Assembly (NCBI GenBank): GCA_947644545.1
Contig: CANRZW010000015.1
Location: forward strand, 1 to 64,000
Length of the DNA: 64,000 nucleotides
Direction: 5' to 3'
Origin: an uncultured Lachnospiraceae bacterium
GTDB lineage: Bacteria; Bacillota; Clostridia; Lachnospirales; Lachnospiraceae
A program made the position numbers and the translations under genes. Shown one piece after another: positions 8,882-16,783 of this stretch. The stretch's first letter is position 1, and every line of letters begins with the position of its first letter. The notes beneath the pieces are model-generated. The model had not been told where the DNA came from. It saw only the letters and a list, made by a program, of their open reading frames with translations, and made no database searches.

Positions 8882-10453
8882 GTGACAATCTATGTATTTA
8901 GTCTTTTGGTTGGATATGCACCCAATGGCGTCGATTATGCACAAGGATATCGTGCGCGTATTTTTAGAAAATTTTCATGTAAAGTCCGGTACATTTTTCC
9001 AGAGATACCCGGTAGAAATGATATTAGGTTTTATGAAAGAAATGGTATAGAAGAATCGGAGATGCTTAGTATGCATCACTTTTTTCTGGATCATTCAGGA
9101 TTAGAATTGTCGGTCAGGGTAGAGGACAAATTACAGGAACTGAAGAGAAATCTTCAAGTTACGGATGTGATAAATACTTCATCGGAGATTAGACTGGTGA
9201 AGGATAATTTTGTTGTCGCAACATTGGTTCCGTCCTTGGAGAATCGGGATATTTTATTGGAAATCCGCTTTTTTGATCAGTTTGGGCTGGTTCGGAGTGA
9301 AACATACACAGATCGATTGGCTTATGCGGATTATTATGTGGATGCACAATCAGATCAGGGGCATTATGCTAAAAGGACAAGAAGAGTTTATTACCATAGT
9401 GATGGGGCTGTTGCTTATGAACAGATTTTTGACGAAAAGAAATTCTATTATTTGTTTCCAGAAGGTAGAATTTATACGAAATCGGAGTTTACTGCTGAAT
9501 TTGTTCGTCGGCTTAAGATGACAGAAGAAGATATCGTTCTGATTGACCGCTTTGCTCAATTTGATTATGTGCAGCCGCTTTTTTGTGAAGGGCGGAGGGC
9601 GCGGCTGATTGCGGTTATGCATGCAGGGCATTATTTTGTCAAAGGGGAAAGCGCCTATACGGTAAATTTCAATCAAGATTACAATTATCTTATGAGATAT
9701 ACGAAATTGATCGACCTGATTGTAGTTTCCACACAACAGCAGAAGGAGGAATTGACGAATAAACTTCAGGAATATGGTCGTCATATACCTGAAATCAAAG
9801 TTATACTGGCTGGCGGGGCGGATAAACTACGTTATCCGAATGGAGAGAGAAAGGCATATTCGATTCTGTCTGTTTCCCGGGTTCAGATACATAAAAGAAT
9901 ACATTGGATTGTTATGAGTGTGATAAAAGCGCATGAGGTAAACGAGAAAATTTCATTATCAATCTATGGAGTGGGTAATGTAGAATATATGAAAGAAATG
10001 AAAAAAACGGTAGAAAAGTACCAGGCAAGCTCTTATATCAGGTTTATGGGACACCAGGAGGTGGCAGAAGTCTATAAAAATTATGAGTTATTTGTGACCG
10101 CTTCGACTTTTGAGACACTTGGACTTTCTACATTAGAGGCAATTTCCTCTGGTAATGCGGTTATTGGACTGACAGCCAAATATGGCAGTTCACTGTTGAT
10201 TCGGCCGGAAGAAAATGGTTATTTGATTGATTTTGTGCCAGGAGTTAATGATCAGGAAGAGGATAGGATTATTAACGACATGGCAGAAAGAATTGTTGAA
10301 GTTTTTGAAGATCGGGAACGATTGCATACATTTCAAGAGAATTCTTATATAATTGCCACAGGCTTTATGACCAAGATAGTCGAAGAGAAGTGGAAAGAGC
10401 TATTGCAGGATACCATGATGGAAATGAAAGAAATTTGCGGAGCAGAGATATAG
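8882..10453 (+). CDS. gtfA: Divergent GtfA-like glycosyltransferase (first copy)
   Basis: A 523-residue GT4-family transferase of the GtfA type. GtfA with GtfB transfers the first GlcNAc to Ser/Thr of the adhesin. The N-terminus (GYAPNGVDYAQGYRARIFRK) is a diverged version of the canonical GIGWASSGVEYAQAYRA seen in the second copy. The central beta add-on region is present, as are the donor-site segment SRVQIHKRIHW (Arg and Lys kept) and an EX7E motif (FETLGLSTLE). All catalytic landmarks survive, so it should be active, perhaps with a different sugar or a different role. Start is GTG 8882 after AAAGGGTGAGGG. It is 99 bases downstream of secA2 and 17 bases upstream of its gtfB partner. Confidence 0.88.
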   Translation: MTIYVFSLLVGYAPNGVDYAQGYRARIFRKFSCKVRYIFPEIPGRNDIRFYERNGIEESEMLSMHHFFLDHSGLELSVRVEDKLQELKRNLQVTDVINTSSEIRLVKDNFVVATLVPSLENRDILLEIRFFDQFGLVRSETYTDRLAYADYYVDAQSDQGHYAKRTRRVYYHSDGAVAYEQIFDEKKFYYLFPEGRIYTKSEFTAEFVRRLKMTEEDIVLIDRFAQFDYVQPLFCEGRRARLIAVMHAGHYFVKGESAYTVNFNQDYNYLMRYTKLIDLIVVSTQQQKEELTNKLQEYGRHIPEIKVILAGGADKLRYPNGERKAYSILSVSRVQIHKRIHWIVMSVIKAHEVNEKISLSIYGVGNVEYMKEMKKTVEKYQASSYIRFMGHQEVAEVYKNYELFVTASTFETLGLSTLEAISSGNAVIGLTAKYGSSLLIRPEENGYLIDFVPGVNDQEEDRIINDMAERIVEVFEDRERLHTFQENSYIIATGFMTKIVEEKWKELLQDTMMEMKEICGAEI

Positions 10454-10470
10454 ACGAGAGGATAGGATAA

Positions 10471-11727
10471 ATGGTGGTCTTTTGTGATAAGTATACGGAA
10501 AATGTTGAAAAACTGCGGAAAACGCTGCGAAACATGGGGCAGGAGGTAGAAATTGCAGTTTTACAGGATGATGGTTTCCTGCCAGACGAAATCCTATCTC
10601 CTTATGAGTTCTTTGTTTATCGTGATAGAATGGCGAAACAGCCAAAGCGGGATTTATTTTATAATTTTATTCCGCTTCCGGAATTATGGGAGGTAAGATT
10701 AGTTGGTTGGACGGGTGCTATTTTTGATATGGGCTGTGAAAAAGCAAAAATCCATTTTCGGGAGCCTGTGGAGGAACGGAAGGTACTGCGGGTAGAATGG
10801 CATATGGAAGATGGTTGGGTGTATAAAATTGATCATTATAATAAATATGGTCTGAAATATACAAGTGAATTTCTGGACAGAGACGGCAGGGTGGAGTCAA
10901 AGGTATTTTATTCTGAAAAGAATCAGGAAATGGTAGTTGAGCAACCGGAAAATCATGTGATTTCCATATTGGAAAATGGTGCGGTCAGGAATGTGTTTGG
11001 TTCGTATGTTGAATTTATCGAATATTACCGGAAGGAAACAGGGATCTCGGAAGTTGACACGATATTTGTGCAGGAAGAAAAGACTTTGAAACTTTTGGAG
11101 TTGACTCCTGAGAAAAGCAGGAAATGGACAAACATCTTGTTTACAAATGATGAATTATGTAAGCTGTACCAAAGCATGGGTGGAAATAATGGCATTAGAT
11201 TTTATGCAGTGCCGGAATGGTATCCCGAAAATCACGCCAGGGCTGAGGCATTGATTCTGACAGCTTCTGATCAGATTGAGAAGTTGGAATATCTGATTGG
11301 GGAATTACCAGAGCTGACGTTTCATATAGCGGCACATACGCAGGTTTCTGATAAGCTTCATCGGCTGGCAGAATTGAATAATGTGAAGATATATCCACAG
11401 ATAAGTGCACAGGACTTAGATAGACTGTGGAATGCATGTGACCTGTATCTTGATATTAATTACTATCGGGAAATTTATGATGCAGTAAATAGCGCTCATA
11501 TGAAAAATATGCTTATCATTGGATTTGAGAATACGGTACACCATAAAGAGCTTATGGCAGAGGAATGTGTTTTTGCAGAAGAAGATGGTGAAAAAGTAGT
11601 TTCTACTATAAAAAAACTATGGAAAGATGCAAACTTGTTACAGGAAAAATTAGAGATACAGCAACGAAAAAAAGAGGAAATCTGGAAAAAATTTGTACAG
11701 AGGGGGGAGTGTGGTCATGGTATATAA
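10471..11727 (+). CDS. gtfB: GtfB-like glycosylation chaperone (first copy)
   Basis: A 418-residue GtfB-type protein, the catalytically silent GT-B partner that stabilises GtfA and presents the acceptor. Family landmarks are VVFCDKYTENVEKL, LQDDGFLPDEILSPYEFF near residue 30, FDMGCEKAKIHF, IDHYNKYGLKY and the late CDLYLDINYYREI. No EX7E catalytic motif is present, in line with a chaperone role. It pairs with the diverged gtfA just upstream. ATG 10471 follows GAGAGGATAGG. The 3' end overlaps the start of the second gtfA, so the two pairs are translationally linked. It is shorter than the second copy. Confidence 0.87.
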   Translation: MVVFCDKYTENVEKLRKTLRNMGQEVEIAVLQDDGFLPDEILSPYEFFVYRDRMAKQPKRDLFYNFIPLPELWEVRLVGWTGAIFDMGCEKAKIHFREPVEERKVLRVEWHMEDGWVYKIDHYNKYGLKYTSEFLDRDGRVESKVFYSEKNQEMVVEQPENHVISILENGAVRNVFGSYVEFIEYYRKETGISEVDTIFVQEEKTLKLLELTPEKSRKWTNILFTNDELCKLYQSMGGNNGIRFYAVPEWYPENHARAEALILTASDQIEKLEYLIGELPELTFHIAAHTQVSDKLHRLAELNNVKIYPQISAQDLDRLWNACDLYLDINYYREIYDAVNSAHMKNMLIIGFENTVHHKELMAEECVFAEEDGEKVVSTIKKLWKDANLLQEKLEIQQRKKEEIWKKFVQRGECGHGI

Positions 11728-13207
11728 TTTTAACTTAGGAATCGGCTGGGCAAGCAGTGGCGTGGAATATGCGCAGGCGTACAGGGCGAAGCTGCTGCGG
11801 CGGATTGGCCAGGACGCAAAATTTATCTTTACGGATATGTTTTCTAAAGACAATATCCAGCATATGGCAGAAAATATTGGTTTTTTGGATTCGGAGGTAA
11901 TATGGCTTTATACATTTTTTACGGATTGTAAGACATCGCCGGTAACGTTCACGTTGAAAGACCTCGAAAAAACTTTTGGGAGTAAGACATTTTCTGAGGC
12001 CAGGGATGGCGCCAGGGTCAAATACAGTTTTCATGGAACAAATATGTACTATATGGCATATCTGGTAAATGATAAAGAAAATAGAGTGCATCGGGTGGAG
12101 ATGGTGTCAAATGGCTGCCTGATTCGGAAGGATTATTATACTTATTGCAGGATTTATTCGGAATATTATGCACCGTTGGATAATAAGGCTCATTTATATC
12201 ATCGCAGATTCTTTAATGAAGACGGGTCGGTTGCGTACGAAGAGATTACGGACAATGATGTAGTCATGTATCAGTTCCCGGACAGGTTGATCTGCTCGAA
12301 GGAGGAATTGGTCGGTTATATGGTATCGCGCCTAAGGCTTACGAAAAAGGATGTGGTCATTATAGACCGGACAACGGGCATTGGGCAGGCGATCATGCAG
12401 AATGCTGGAGAGGCAAAGATAGGAATTATTATTCATGCAGATCATTTCAGTGAAGGAGGTACGGATGAGGAGGCAATCTTATGGAATAACTATTACGAGT
12501 ATGCATTCTCACAGAGAGAACATGTCAAGTTTTATGTTACGTCCACAGATGTCCAGAATCGGCTGCTAAAACAGCAGTTTAAGAAATATATAGGAGCTAA
12601 TCCGCGTATAGTGACTATTCCGGTTGGAAGTCTGGACGAGTTAAAAGTTCCGGATAAAGCCAGGCGGAAGCATTCTCTGATCACCGCATCCAGACTTGCC
12701 AGTGAAAAGCACGTGGATTGGATCGTGGAGGCGGTGGCAGCGGCGAGGGAGAGTGTAAAGGACATTACATTGGATATCTATGGGAAGGGTGGAGAAGAGC
12801 AAAAACTTAAGGAGCAGATCAAACATCTGCATTGCGAGGAGTATGTGCACTTATGTGGACAGCAGAATTTACAGGAGATATATAAGAATTATGAAGCTTA
12901 TCTGTCTGGCTCTACCAGCGAAGGGTTCGGTCTTAGCCTTATGGAAGCGATAGGATCAGGGCTTCCAGTCATCGGATTTGATGTGCGCTATGGAAATCCG
13001 AATTTTATTGATGATGGCAAGAACGGATATCTGATTCCAGTGTATGATAAAATGGAGAAAAAGGAACGTATACAAAAGCTTACAGAGTGTATTATACGTC
13101 TGTTCACAGAAGCGGATTTGGAAAGTTTTCATAAGCATTCTTACGACAAAGCCAAAACATATCTGACGACAGAGGTGGAGAAAAAATGGAAAAACATATT
13201 GAAATGA
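11717..13207 (+). CDS. gtfA: Canonical GtfA, SRRP O-GlcNAc transferase (second copy)
   Basis: A GT4 transferase of about 496 residues. It is the canonical GtfA of the locus: the N-terminus reads YNFNLGIGWASSGVEYAQ, near-identical in pattern to streptococcal GtfA, followed by DNIQHMAENIGFLD. The donor-binding SRLASEKHVDW and EX7E (SEGFGLSLME) are intact. With GtfB it initiates O-GlcNAcylation of the SRRP Ser/Thr residues in the cytosol. ATG 11717 follows AGGGGGGAG and overlaps gtfB-1 by 11 bases; in-frame TTG 11693 and GTG 11711 are less likely starts. The 3' end overlaps the second gtfB by 22 bases. Confidence 0.93.
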   Translation: MVYNFNLGIGWASSGVEYAQAYRAKLLRRIGQDAKFIFTDMFSKDNIQHMAENIGFLDSEVIWLYTFFTDCKTSPVTFTLKDLEKTFGSKTFSEARDGARVKYSFHGTNMYYMAYLVNDKENRVHRVEMVSNGCLIRKDYYTYCRIYSEYYAPLDNKAHLYHRRFFNEDGSVAYEEITDNDVVMYQFPDRLICSKEELVGYMVSRLRLTKKDVVIIDRTTGIGQAIMQNAGEAKIGIIIHADHFSEGGTDEEAILWNNYYEYAFSQREHVKFYVTSTDVQNRLLKQQFKKYIGANPRIVTIPVGSLDELKVPDKARRKHSLITASRLASEKHVDWIVEAVAAARESVKDITLDIYGKGGEEQKLKEQIKHLHCEEYVHLCGQQNLQEIYKNYEAYLSGSTSEGFGLSLMEAIGSGLPVIGFDVRYGNPNFIDDGKNGYLIPVYDKMEKKERIQKLTECIIRLFTEADLESFHKHSYDKAKTYLTTEVEKKWKNILK

Positions 13208-14541
13208 ATACAATACTGCTTTTTGATAATTATGGAACGGACAGCCAGAATCTTCACATCTCCTTTCAGCGTGCCGGATTTTCGTTCCCGGCCATTGTGA
13301 TCGAAGACAATGGATTTCTGCCGGAGGATGTAATATCGGTTTACGGATTTTTCCTGGGTGATTTCAAGAAAGTTCTTAAAGACAAGGCACGTCCGAAATA
13401 CTTCAATGAGATAAAAGTTCCGGCCTATTGGGAGATCAGTGGAAATAATAATAACGGATCAGTGCATGATCTGTATAAAGAGAGAGCAAAAATCTTTTAT
13501 ACTGAGCCTGCTCACAGGCGTCGTGTAAGGATTGTGGATTGGTACGACGAGAAAAATGTTGTACGATCCAGCGATCACTATAATCGTTATGGGGCTGTTT
13601 TTGCCAGAACCGTTTTTAATGCCAAGGGACAAAAATTTAGTAAATCCTATTTCTCTACTGCAGGAGAGGAAATTATTGTGGAGAATTTTGTGACAGGGGA
13701 TATCATTCTGAATGACGCTGAGAAAGTACGAATTTTTCATACAAAGATTGATTTTGTCGTGTTCTTTCTTGAGAGAGCCGGCTATGCTCAGGCAAGGATC
13801 TTCTTTAATTCACTGTCAACGCCGTTTTTCGTATCCAACCGGCTTAAGGCGGAGGAGAAGAAGGACATTTTGTTTTGGCAGGAGCCTGTCAGGAAGGATA
13901 TTCCAGGCAATATGCAGGTTATTTTTCGGGGACAGGCAAGCCGTACGGCAACTGTTATGGTTCAGAAACACCGATCTTATGATAAATTGATCGAACTTGG
14001 TGCAAATTCGGATATGATGCATAAATTAGGATTTGTATATTCCTTTGTAAAAGAAAACCGGCACACATCGGAGGCTTTGATCTGTACAAATTCTGACCGT
14101 ATCGAGCATTGTGAGAAAATCGTGAGAGCGTTGCCAGATATGCATTTCCATATTGCTGCATTAACAGAAATGTCGCCCAAGCTCATGAATATGGATAATT
14201 ATGATAATGTGAGCATTTATCCGGGCGTTAAGCAGGAGATTCTGGATGGCATGTTTGAAGAATGTGATTTCTATTTTGATATTAACCATGAAAATGAAAT
14301 TGTTTCGGCAGTTCACAGGGCATTTTTGCATAATCATCTGATCTTTGCCTTTGAGGAAACCGTACATAATAGGGATTATATAGCACAGGCACATATTTAT
14401 CCGGCTGATAATGTAGATCATATGATCGCGGATGTCAAAAAGGCAATGAAGGATGGCGATGTAATGGAGCGAAGGCTTAAGAGACAGCGAGAAGCAGCTT
14501 TTGCCGAGACGGCAGAAGATTATCGGAAAGTATGTTTGTGA
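13186..14541 (+). CDS. gtfB: Canonical GtfB, GtfA chaperone (second copy)
   Basis: A 451-residue GtfB-type co-polymerase/chaperone. It shows the expected segments: ILLFDNYGTDSQNLH, VIEDNGFLPEDVISVYGFFLG, KARPKYFNEIKVPAYWEI, VRIVDWYDEKNVVRSSDHYN, EALICTNSDRIEHCEKIV, and the terminal CDFYFDINHENEIVSAV. It lacks GT-B catalytic residues. It forms the heterotetramer with GtfA that acts on unfolded SRRP. ATG 13186 follows GGTGGAG and sits inside the preceding gtfA; a second in-frame ATG at 13204 is possible. It differs from the first gtfB throughout, so the two pairs are old paralogues rather than a recent tandem duplication. Confidence 0.92.
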   Translation: MEKHIEMNTILLFDNYGTDSQNLHISFQRAGFSFPAIVIEDNGFLPEDVISVYGFFLGDFKKVLKDKARPKYFNEIKVPAYWEISGNNNNGSVHDLYKERAKIFYTEPAHRRRVRIVDWYDEKNVVRSSDHYNRYGAVFARTVFNAKGQKFSKSYFSTAGEEIIVENFVTGDIILNDAEKVRIFHTKIDFVVFFLERAGYAQARIFFNSLSTPFFVSNRLKAEEKKDILFWQEPVRKDIPGNMQVIFRGQASRTATVMVQKHRSYDKLIELGANSDMMHKLGFVYSFVKENRHTSEALICTNSDRIEHCEKIVRALPDMHFHIAALTEMSPKLMNMDNYDNVSIYPGVKQEILDGMFEECDFYFDINHENEIVSAVHRAFLHNHLIFAFEETVHNRDYIAQAHIYPADNVDHMIADVKKAMKDGDVMERRLKRQREAAFAETAEDYRKVCL

Positions 14542-14602
14542 ATCTCTTTAGATATTTTAGAGGGATGAAGCTTGCTGAGTTATATAGGAGGGATAGGGGA
14601 TT

Positions 14603-16783
14603 GTGAATGTATATATTACAAGAATAAATGGATTGCCTTTACGGGATACCTCTCAGTATATTCAGCGGATGACAGCAGGGATTGGACATCAGCTTGGCTT
14701 TCGGGAGATGGGAATATACCGCTATAATGGAGAAGGAGAAAGCAAAGAAAGTTTCAACGGCAGGCTGGATGGCATTATTGCAGGAATTTCAGGGAGAAGT
14801 GATATTGTGATATGTCAGCTGCCAACAGGTAACGGATTTAAATTTGAGTGGGGATTGATAAACCGTTTAAAAGCATATCGGAGTAAGATCATAATTTTTA
14901 TTCATGATTCGGTTTCTTTGTTTAAAGAGACTGCAAGTGCTGTATTGCAGGAAAAAATCCGTTTATATAGTCAGGCCGATGTATTAATCGTGCCATCTTT
15001 GGCGATGCAATGGTTTTTAGTGGAGCATGGTATTAATAAAAATATGAAGTTTGTTGTTCAGGAGATGTGGGATTATATAACAGACATGGATTTTTTCAGG
15101 GCGCCACAGTTTCGCAAGGAGATCCACTATATAGGTAGAAATGGATTTGAAGGTTTGGATAACTGGAATAGAGAGATAAGACTCAAACTGTATGGAATTA
15201 CTGCATATCAGGGGCAAAACATGCGTAATATGGGAGAGTTGTCTGACGGAGAATTACTTTCTGCGCTGTCAGAAGGAGGATTAGGTCTGGTGTGGTATCG
15301 GGATGCGGAGTCCCGGCGGTGCATGGAATATGGGATTTCCTTTTCATTAGCGCAGTATCTGGCGGCGGGAGTTCCGGTAATTGTTCCTGCGGGAATTGCC
15401 AATGAGACATTGATCGATAAGAACCACCTGGGAATTGTAGTGCATTCATTAGACGAAGCGGTTGCAGTAATAGAATCTATGACAGAGGCAGAGTATCAGA
15501 GATACGTCCAATGTGTCGGGCAATTTGCGAGATCTTTAAGAGATGGTTATTATACAAAGAAATGTTTAATAGATGCGGTACAGGCGGTGTGCAGAAAAGA
15601 TGGAGGTGAAATCAGTATACCGACGAATATATATGAGTTGGGAGAACAGACATTTACTTATACAGCGCTGAAAGAATCTTATGGAGAAAATCTGGCGTTA
15701 TCTTGGAATTATCTTGGAAAAGCGGATGGTTTTTTAATTTACGATATGTATGAGAATCTGCTATATGAAACAAGAGATGTACATCAACATTATTTCCTGA
15801 TTAAGGGATATGCAAGGGAAAGTGGGTTTGTAATAAAAGCTTATATTGCTACTTTAAAGGGAAAGATGATCATAGCAGAGTCAGGACGGATTTGTCTTCA
15901 GGAAACAAGATATAATCACGCAGAAATTAGCCTGATTATTCCTGCTTATAATGTACAGGACTGTATTGTCAGGAGTATTGATAGCGCATTAGCACAATCA
16001 GTTTCAGATTTAGAGATAATTATTGTAGATGATGGCAGTGCGGATCAGACGTCTGAGATAATTGACTGGTATGCTGAGAAGTATTCCAATGTGGCAGCGA
16101 TACATCAGGCAAATGAAGGTGCCGCTGCGGCCAGAAATAGAGGAATAAGACATGCTCAGGGGAGTTACATAGGATTTTTGGACAGTGATGATATGATTTA
16201 TCCGAATATGCTGGCACGGTTATATGATACAATACGGAAGAATGACTGTGATATTGCAATTACATCTGCGTATTGGGTAGAGGGAAGTGACTCCAAGGTT
16301 TTCATACAATATGCGTTAAAAGAGGATACCGCAATAACGTTTGATGAGTTTTTTTCTATGCATTATATCAAGGAATGCGGATATGGAGTAGTCATTTGGA
16401 ATAAGCTGTACCGTGCATCTCTCGTGAAGGAGCACTTATTTCCTATTCTTAAAGCTGAAGACGAAGCATGGACACCGTATATTTTGTCTTACGCAGACCG
16501 TATATGTTACCTGGATGACCGCTCCTATGAATATAATAGAACTAATTCCAATCCTACGCTTTCCGATAAGGTCAGAAATAGATCAGAAGAAGATGTATTT
16601 AATTCATATAAGGATACAGTCATATTTTATTTAAAGAATGGCAACCAAAAGAGGATTGGATTGCTTAAGGAACTGGCTAAGGTGCGTCTGCAGGGCAGGG
16701 AAAGAGTATATAGATATGAGGGCTATGGTAGATTAAGGAAAGAGATTGATGAAAAACTACTTATAAATTTTGAGGAACAGTGA
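14603..16783 (+). CDS. Two-domain glycosyltransferase (Gtf3-like plus GT2)
   Basis: A 726-residue fusion. Residues 1 to about 340 resemble Gtf3, the enzyme that adds a second sugar to O-GlcNAc on SRRPs: VYITRINGLPLRDTSQYIQRM, SDIVICQLPTGNGFKFEW, IIIFIHDSVSLF, and a late AQYLAAGVPVIVPAGIANETLI. From about residue 440 there is a complete GT2 domain: ISLIIPAYNVQDCIV, IIIVDDGSADQTSEII (about 474) and FLDSDDMIYP (about 526). A short linker domain lies between. One protein could therefore extend the glycan by two successive sugars. GTG 14603 follows AGGAGGGATAGGGG. The stop overlaps the next gene by 4 bases. The domain calls are secure; the sugars are not known. Confidence 0.85.
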   Translation: MNVYITRINGLPLRDTSQYIQRMTAGIGHQLGFREMGIYRYNGEGESKESFNGRLDGIIAGISGRSDIVICQLPTGNGFKFEWGLINRLKAYRSKIIIFIHDSVSLFKETASAVLQEKIRLYSQADVLIVPSLAMQWFLVEHGINKNMKFVVQEMWDYITDMDFFRAPQFRKEIHYIGRNGFEGLDNWNREIRLKLYGITAYQGQNMRNMGELSDGELLSALSEGGLGLVWYRDAESRRCMEYGISFSLAQYLAAGVPVIVPAGIANETLIDKNHLGIVVHSLDEAVAVIESMTEAEYQRYVQCVGQFARSLRDGYYTKKCLIDAVQAVCRKDGGEISIPTNIYELGEQTFTYTALKESYGENLALSWNYLGKADGFLIYDMYENLLYETRDVHQHYFLIKGYARESGFVIKAYIATLKGKMIIAESGRICLQETRYNHAEISLIIPAYNVQDCIVRSIDSALAQSVSDLEIIIVDDGSADQTSEIIDWYAEKYSNVAAIHQANEGAAAARNRGIRHAQGSYIGFLDSDDMIYPNMLARLYDTIRKNDCDIAITSAYWVEGSDSKVFIQYALKEDTAITFDEFFSMHYIKECGYGVVIWNKLYRASLVKEHLFPILKAEDEAWTPYILSYADRICYLDDRSYEYNRTNSNPTLSDKVRNRSEEDVFNSYKDTVIFYLKNGNQKRIGLLKELAKVRLQGRERVYRYEGYGRLRKEIDEKLLINFEEQ

